From Talinum fruticosum (Eukaryota > Streptophyta > Magnoliopsida > Caryophyllales > Talinaceae): DNA of 64,000 nt. The notes under the pieces were generated by a model, which was given only the letters and a program-made list of their open reading frames with translations, made no database searches and was not told the DNA's origin. Each line of letters opens with the position of its first letter. Position 1 is the first letter of the stretch. The stretch lies in assembly GCA_021018815.1 (NCBI GenBank), contig JAITYX010000002.1:11625001-11689000 (forward strand). The letters run 5' to 3'. The translations under genes were made by a program, and so were the position numbers. Below, in pieces: positions 61,636 to 64,000 of this stretch.

Positions 61636-62417
61636 AGCTGGGTGATTCTGGGGAGGAATTTAATTACGGATTATGTAGACCATGTTGTGTCGATGGATGC
61701 AATTGTTTCAGGGGTATGTGATGCTTACAATTTTGCTAAACTAAACAAGACCTTTGTTTTTTTTTTTTTTTATATGTAGCCTTCAAGCTGAAAATTACTC
61801 TCTTAGATATGGCAAATAGTAGTATTTGTTTTGATCTTCAGTTCGAAAATGGGCTATTCCAAGCATCCAGCAGAACATGGTCGGTTTAGACGTACCGTTC
61901 TAGTCCGAAACCAATATAACTCATACAATATTGTATAAAATTATAAGTCCAGTCAATACTACCATTGGTATTGGCATATAAACTTAAATTCGGGTTGGTC
62001 AAAATTTTGTAGCGAAATGTCAAACGTAAAAATTACGACAATGTATACCGAAACTAGTAGGTATAGCGGTATAGAAGTTCATCATGTCCTCAATTTTTTG
62101 AAAAAATCTCCCAAAACTATAAGCGTTTTAATATGATTTATATTTGACTTGTATTATGCTTCCATGACATGTTATTAGTGATAAATAATGCATTAGGGGT
62201 CAAATCATAGCTATAGGCATAGATCACACGTTGAAAGGAATGCTTCAGAATATTTTTGTTAGTTGACTGCACGTCCGTGTATTCTTCATTCTTAATACGT
62301 GGAATGTCACAATTATGTAGAAAATCCCCTCAAATATTATTATTATTATTATTATTTGTTGTCTTATATTAGGAATATAATGTTGAATATATTTTCCATA
62401 ATCATATTCGCATGTAG
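61636..62417. other. RPL7 3' flank and XTH upstream DNA
   Basis: No gene is supported. A T14 tract occurs at 61757-61770 and a short (ATT)n repeat at 62335-62355. Confidence 0.5.
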
Positions 62418-62427
62418 CTATAAATAG
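62418..62427 (+). promoter_or_regulatory. TATA box of the XTH gene
   Basis: CTATAAATAG is a near-ideal plant TATA box. It lies about 390 bases upstream of the ATG at 62818, implying a leader of roughly 360 bases, which contains a short upstream ORF beginning at 62445 if transcription starts early enough. Confidence 0.6.
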
Positions 62428-62817
62428 TGGAAACTACGAGTTTCATGGGGTGCAAATCTCTCTCTTGCCACGCCACAAGCATTCCATCTCCATTGAATTG
62501 TCTCCTTCTCCCCATCTCTTGTTCATTTTGCCTCTCCAATCTGAAATCTTTCCCCAGTTTCTTGTAAATTTGTGAAAATTCCCACGTTCTTCCTACACCA
62601 AATTGATCCTGTTAGGCGTAAGTGAGTCGTCAACAGTTACAAAGATTCGGTTTAGTTGATTGGTCTTGGCTTTGTTGATCGGAGTGTTGTACTTGATTAC
62701 CATCTTGCAAAGAAGTAAGAAAGAATAAGATCGGGGTATGTTATTTGTGACTTATATAAGTTAGAGCGTTTCTTTAATTTATATTCTCCGAATTATAATT
62801 CTAAATAAATTTTTCAT

Positions 62818-63989
62818 ATGCATTTGAACCGATCTTCCTCTTCTTCTTTTTTACCATCGTTATGTTCTCTTCATACTTTTATTGGCTTGGCCGTAATATT
62901 ATGTGTGTATTTCACCTTAGAGAGTTATATGTCGCTGCATGAGAAATCTCTTCCTTCGGAACAAATAAAAAATGTAGCTTTTCACACATCTGTTCTTTCT
63001 CCCCCACAAATTGAATTTGAGGAGCATCGATCTGTTGATCACCCACCCCCTCTTCATATATGTACAAGGAGGAAGACCTTCCTCCACCTCATTCTTACAC
63101 CCTGAACGACGAAACCCTTCCTCTGCCTCCGGTGAATGACAATAAAGACGAGATCATAGGAGGCTTAGCAGAGGATTTTGACATTTCTTGGGGAGATGGT
63201 AGAGGCAAGTTCCACGACAATGGTTCGCTCCTCACACTTTCCTTAGACAAGTACTCAGGGTCGGGATTTCAGTCTAAGAAAGATTACCTATTTGCAAAGA
63301 TCGAGATGCAGATCAAGCTCATCCCTGATAACTCTGCTGGTACTGTCACCACCTTTTACCTGTCCTCGAATGGAACTGCCCATGATGAGATAGACTTTGA
63401 GTTCTTAGGCAATGTGAGCGGTCAACCCTATACTATCCACACTAATGTATATTGTGAAGGTAAAGGGAATCGCGAGCAACAGTTCTACCTGTGGTTTGAT
63501 CCAACCGCGGACTTCCATACCTACTCGATCTTATGGACTCCTCTAAGGATCGTGTTCTCTGTGGATGGGGTAGCCATTAGGGAGTTCAAGAACATGGAGT
63601 CCCTTGGGGTCCCATTCCCTAAGAGACAACCCATGAGGATATTCTCGAGCTTGTGGAATGCCGATGATTGGGCCACACAAGGTGGGCGGGTCCAAACCGA
63701 TTGGTCCAAGGCTCCATTTGTGGCCTCCTACAGAAACTTCACTGCCAAGGCTTGTGTGTGGTCATCCGGAGCCTCTTCTTGCGGGTCGGATCCTCGGCCG
63801 TTGGTATCGGAGAATGCTTGGTTGATGGAGAAGTTGGATGCAAAGAGCTTGGAGAAGATGAGGTGGGTGCAAGAGAATTACATGACTTATGATTATTGCA
63901 AGGATAAATGGAGGTTTCATGAAGGCCTCCCTAAAGAATGCAACTTAAGAAAGTCAGTGAGGTCCAACAGAGGAAAACCTCCAATTTGA
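62818..63989 (+). CDS. Xyloglucan endotransglucosylase/hydrolase (GH16), intronless, one frameshift
   Basis: XTHs cut and rejoin xyloglucan chains in the cell wall. The GH16 part is uninterrupted from 63060 to 63989. It includes the active site [11 protein letters not shown] (nucleophile and acid/base Glu, about residues 191 and 195 of the full frame) with the usual adjacent N-glycosylation site NVS. Family landmarks [36 protein letters not shown] and the C-terminal [18 protein letters not shown] also appear. Upstream, 62818-63050 encodes [10 protein letters not shown], a hydrophobic stretch [14 protein letters not shown] and a linker, in another frame. One missing base in the C5 run 63046-63050 would join both into about 390 residues with an N-terminal signal or anchor. 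XTHs normally have introns, so a single exon suggests a retrocopy or intron loss. Without the join, a start at 63060 lacks any secretion signal. Confidence 0.88.
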
Positions 63990-64000
63990 TATTAGATGAG

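Noticed and set aside
62445..62567. Upstream ORF of about 40 codons before the XTH start
   Set aside because: It starts very close to the expected transcription start and shows no conserved peptide features. It is kept only as a note in the TATA entry.
63060..63989. Reading the XTH as a complete protein from the ATG at 63060
   Set aside because: It would lack any secretion signal, and an in-frame upstream hydrophobic N-terminus is recovered by one base in a C run. The longer model is therefore preferred.

Overview
The window is nuclear DNA from a flowering plant, most likely a core eudicot. The reasons are split genes with GT-AG introns, AT-rich intergenic DNA full of simple repeats and small transposons, and plant-specific families (AHA proton pump, ERF and single-QALGGH zinc-finger factors, DUF1068, XTH). 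I cannot name the species. I resolve eleven protein-coding genes. No tRNA, rRNA, CRISPR or bacterial-type feature was found.

Layout. 465-5952 (-) plasma-membrane H+-ATPase, 15 exons. 9060-9695 (-) ERF003-like AP2/ERF factor. 14473-21974 (-) RAE1 WD40 mRNA-export factor, 11 exons. 23321-28338 (+) DCN1-like neddylation factor, 9 exons. 30482-31436 (-) DeSI/PPPDE-type protease. 33230-38331 a repeat-rich block with Helitron-like termini. 38942-41563 (+) mitochondrial glycoprotein MAM33/p32-like. 44726-45544 (-) ZFP1/4-like C2H2 zinc finger with an EAR motif. 49953-55508 (-) Golgi Qb-SNARE GOS11. 56475-57281 (-) DUF1068 (NKS1/ELMO-like) gene. 58558-61635 (+) ribosomal protein L7. 62818-63989 (+) xyloglucan endotransglucosylase/hydrolase with an N-terminal hydrophobic anchor. 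Three Stowaway-like MITEs lie in the spacers. These are mostly unrelated housekeeping and regulatory genes, not a cluster with one function.

Two things stand out. First, from memory of Arabidopsis locus names, the genes interleave two Arabidopsis regions, around At1g80660-At1g80750 and At1g15860-At1g15880, which looks like one ancestral segment later split by reciprocal gene loss. Second, three otherwise well-conserved genes (H+-ATPase, DUF1068, XTH) carry frameshifts, each explained by one missing base and mostly in a homopolymer run. This points to contracted homopolymers in the assembly, or to real pseudogenes. I see no convincing new multi-gene system. The most structurally novel stretch is the 33-38 kb Helitron-like composite with its repeated 5'-end motif and overlapping palindromes.
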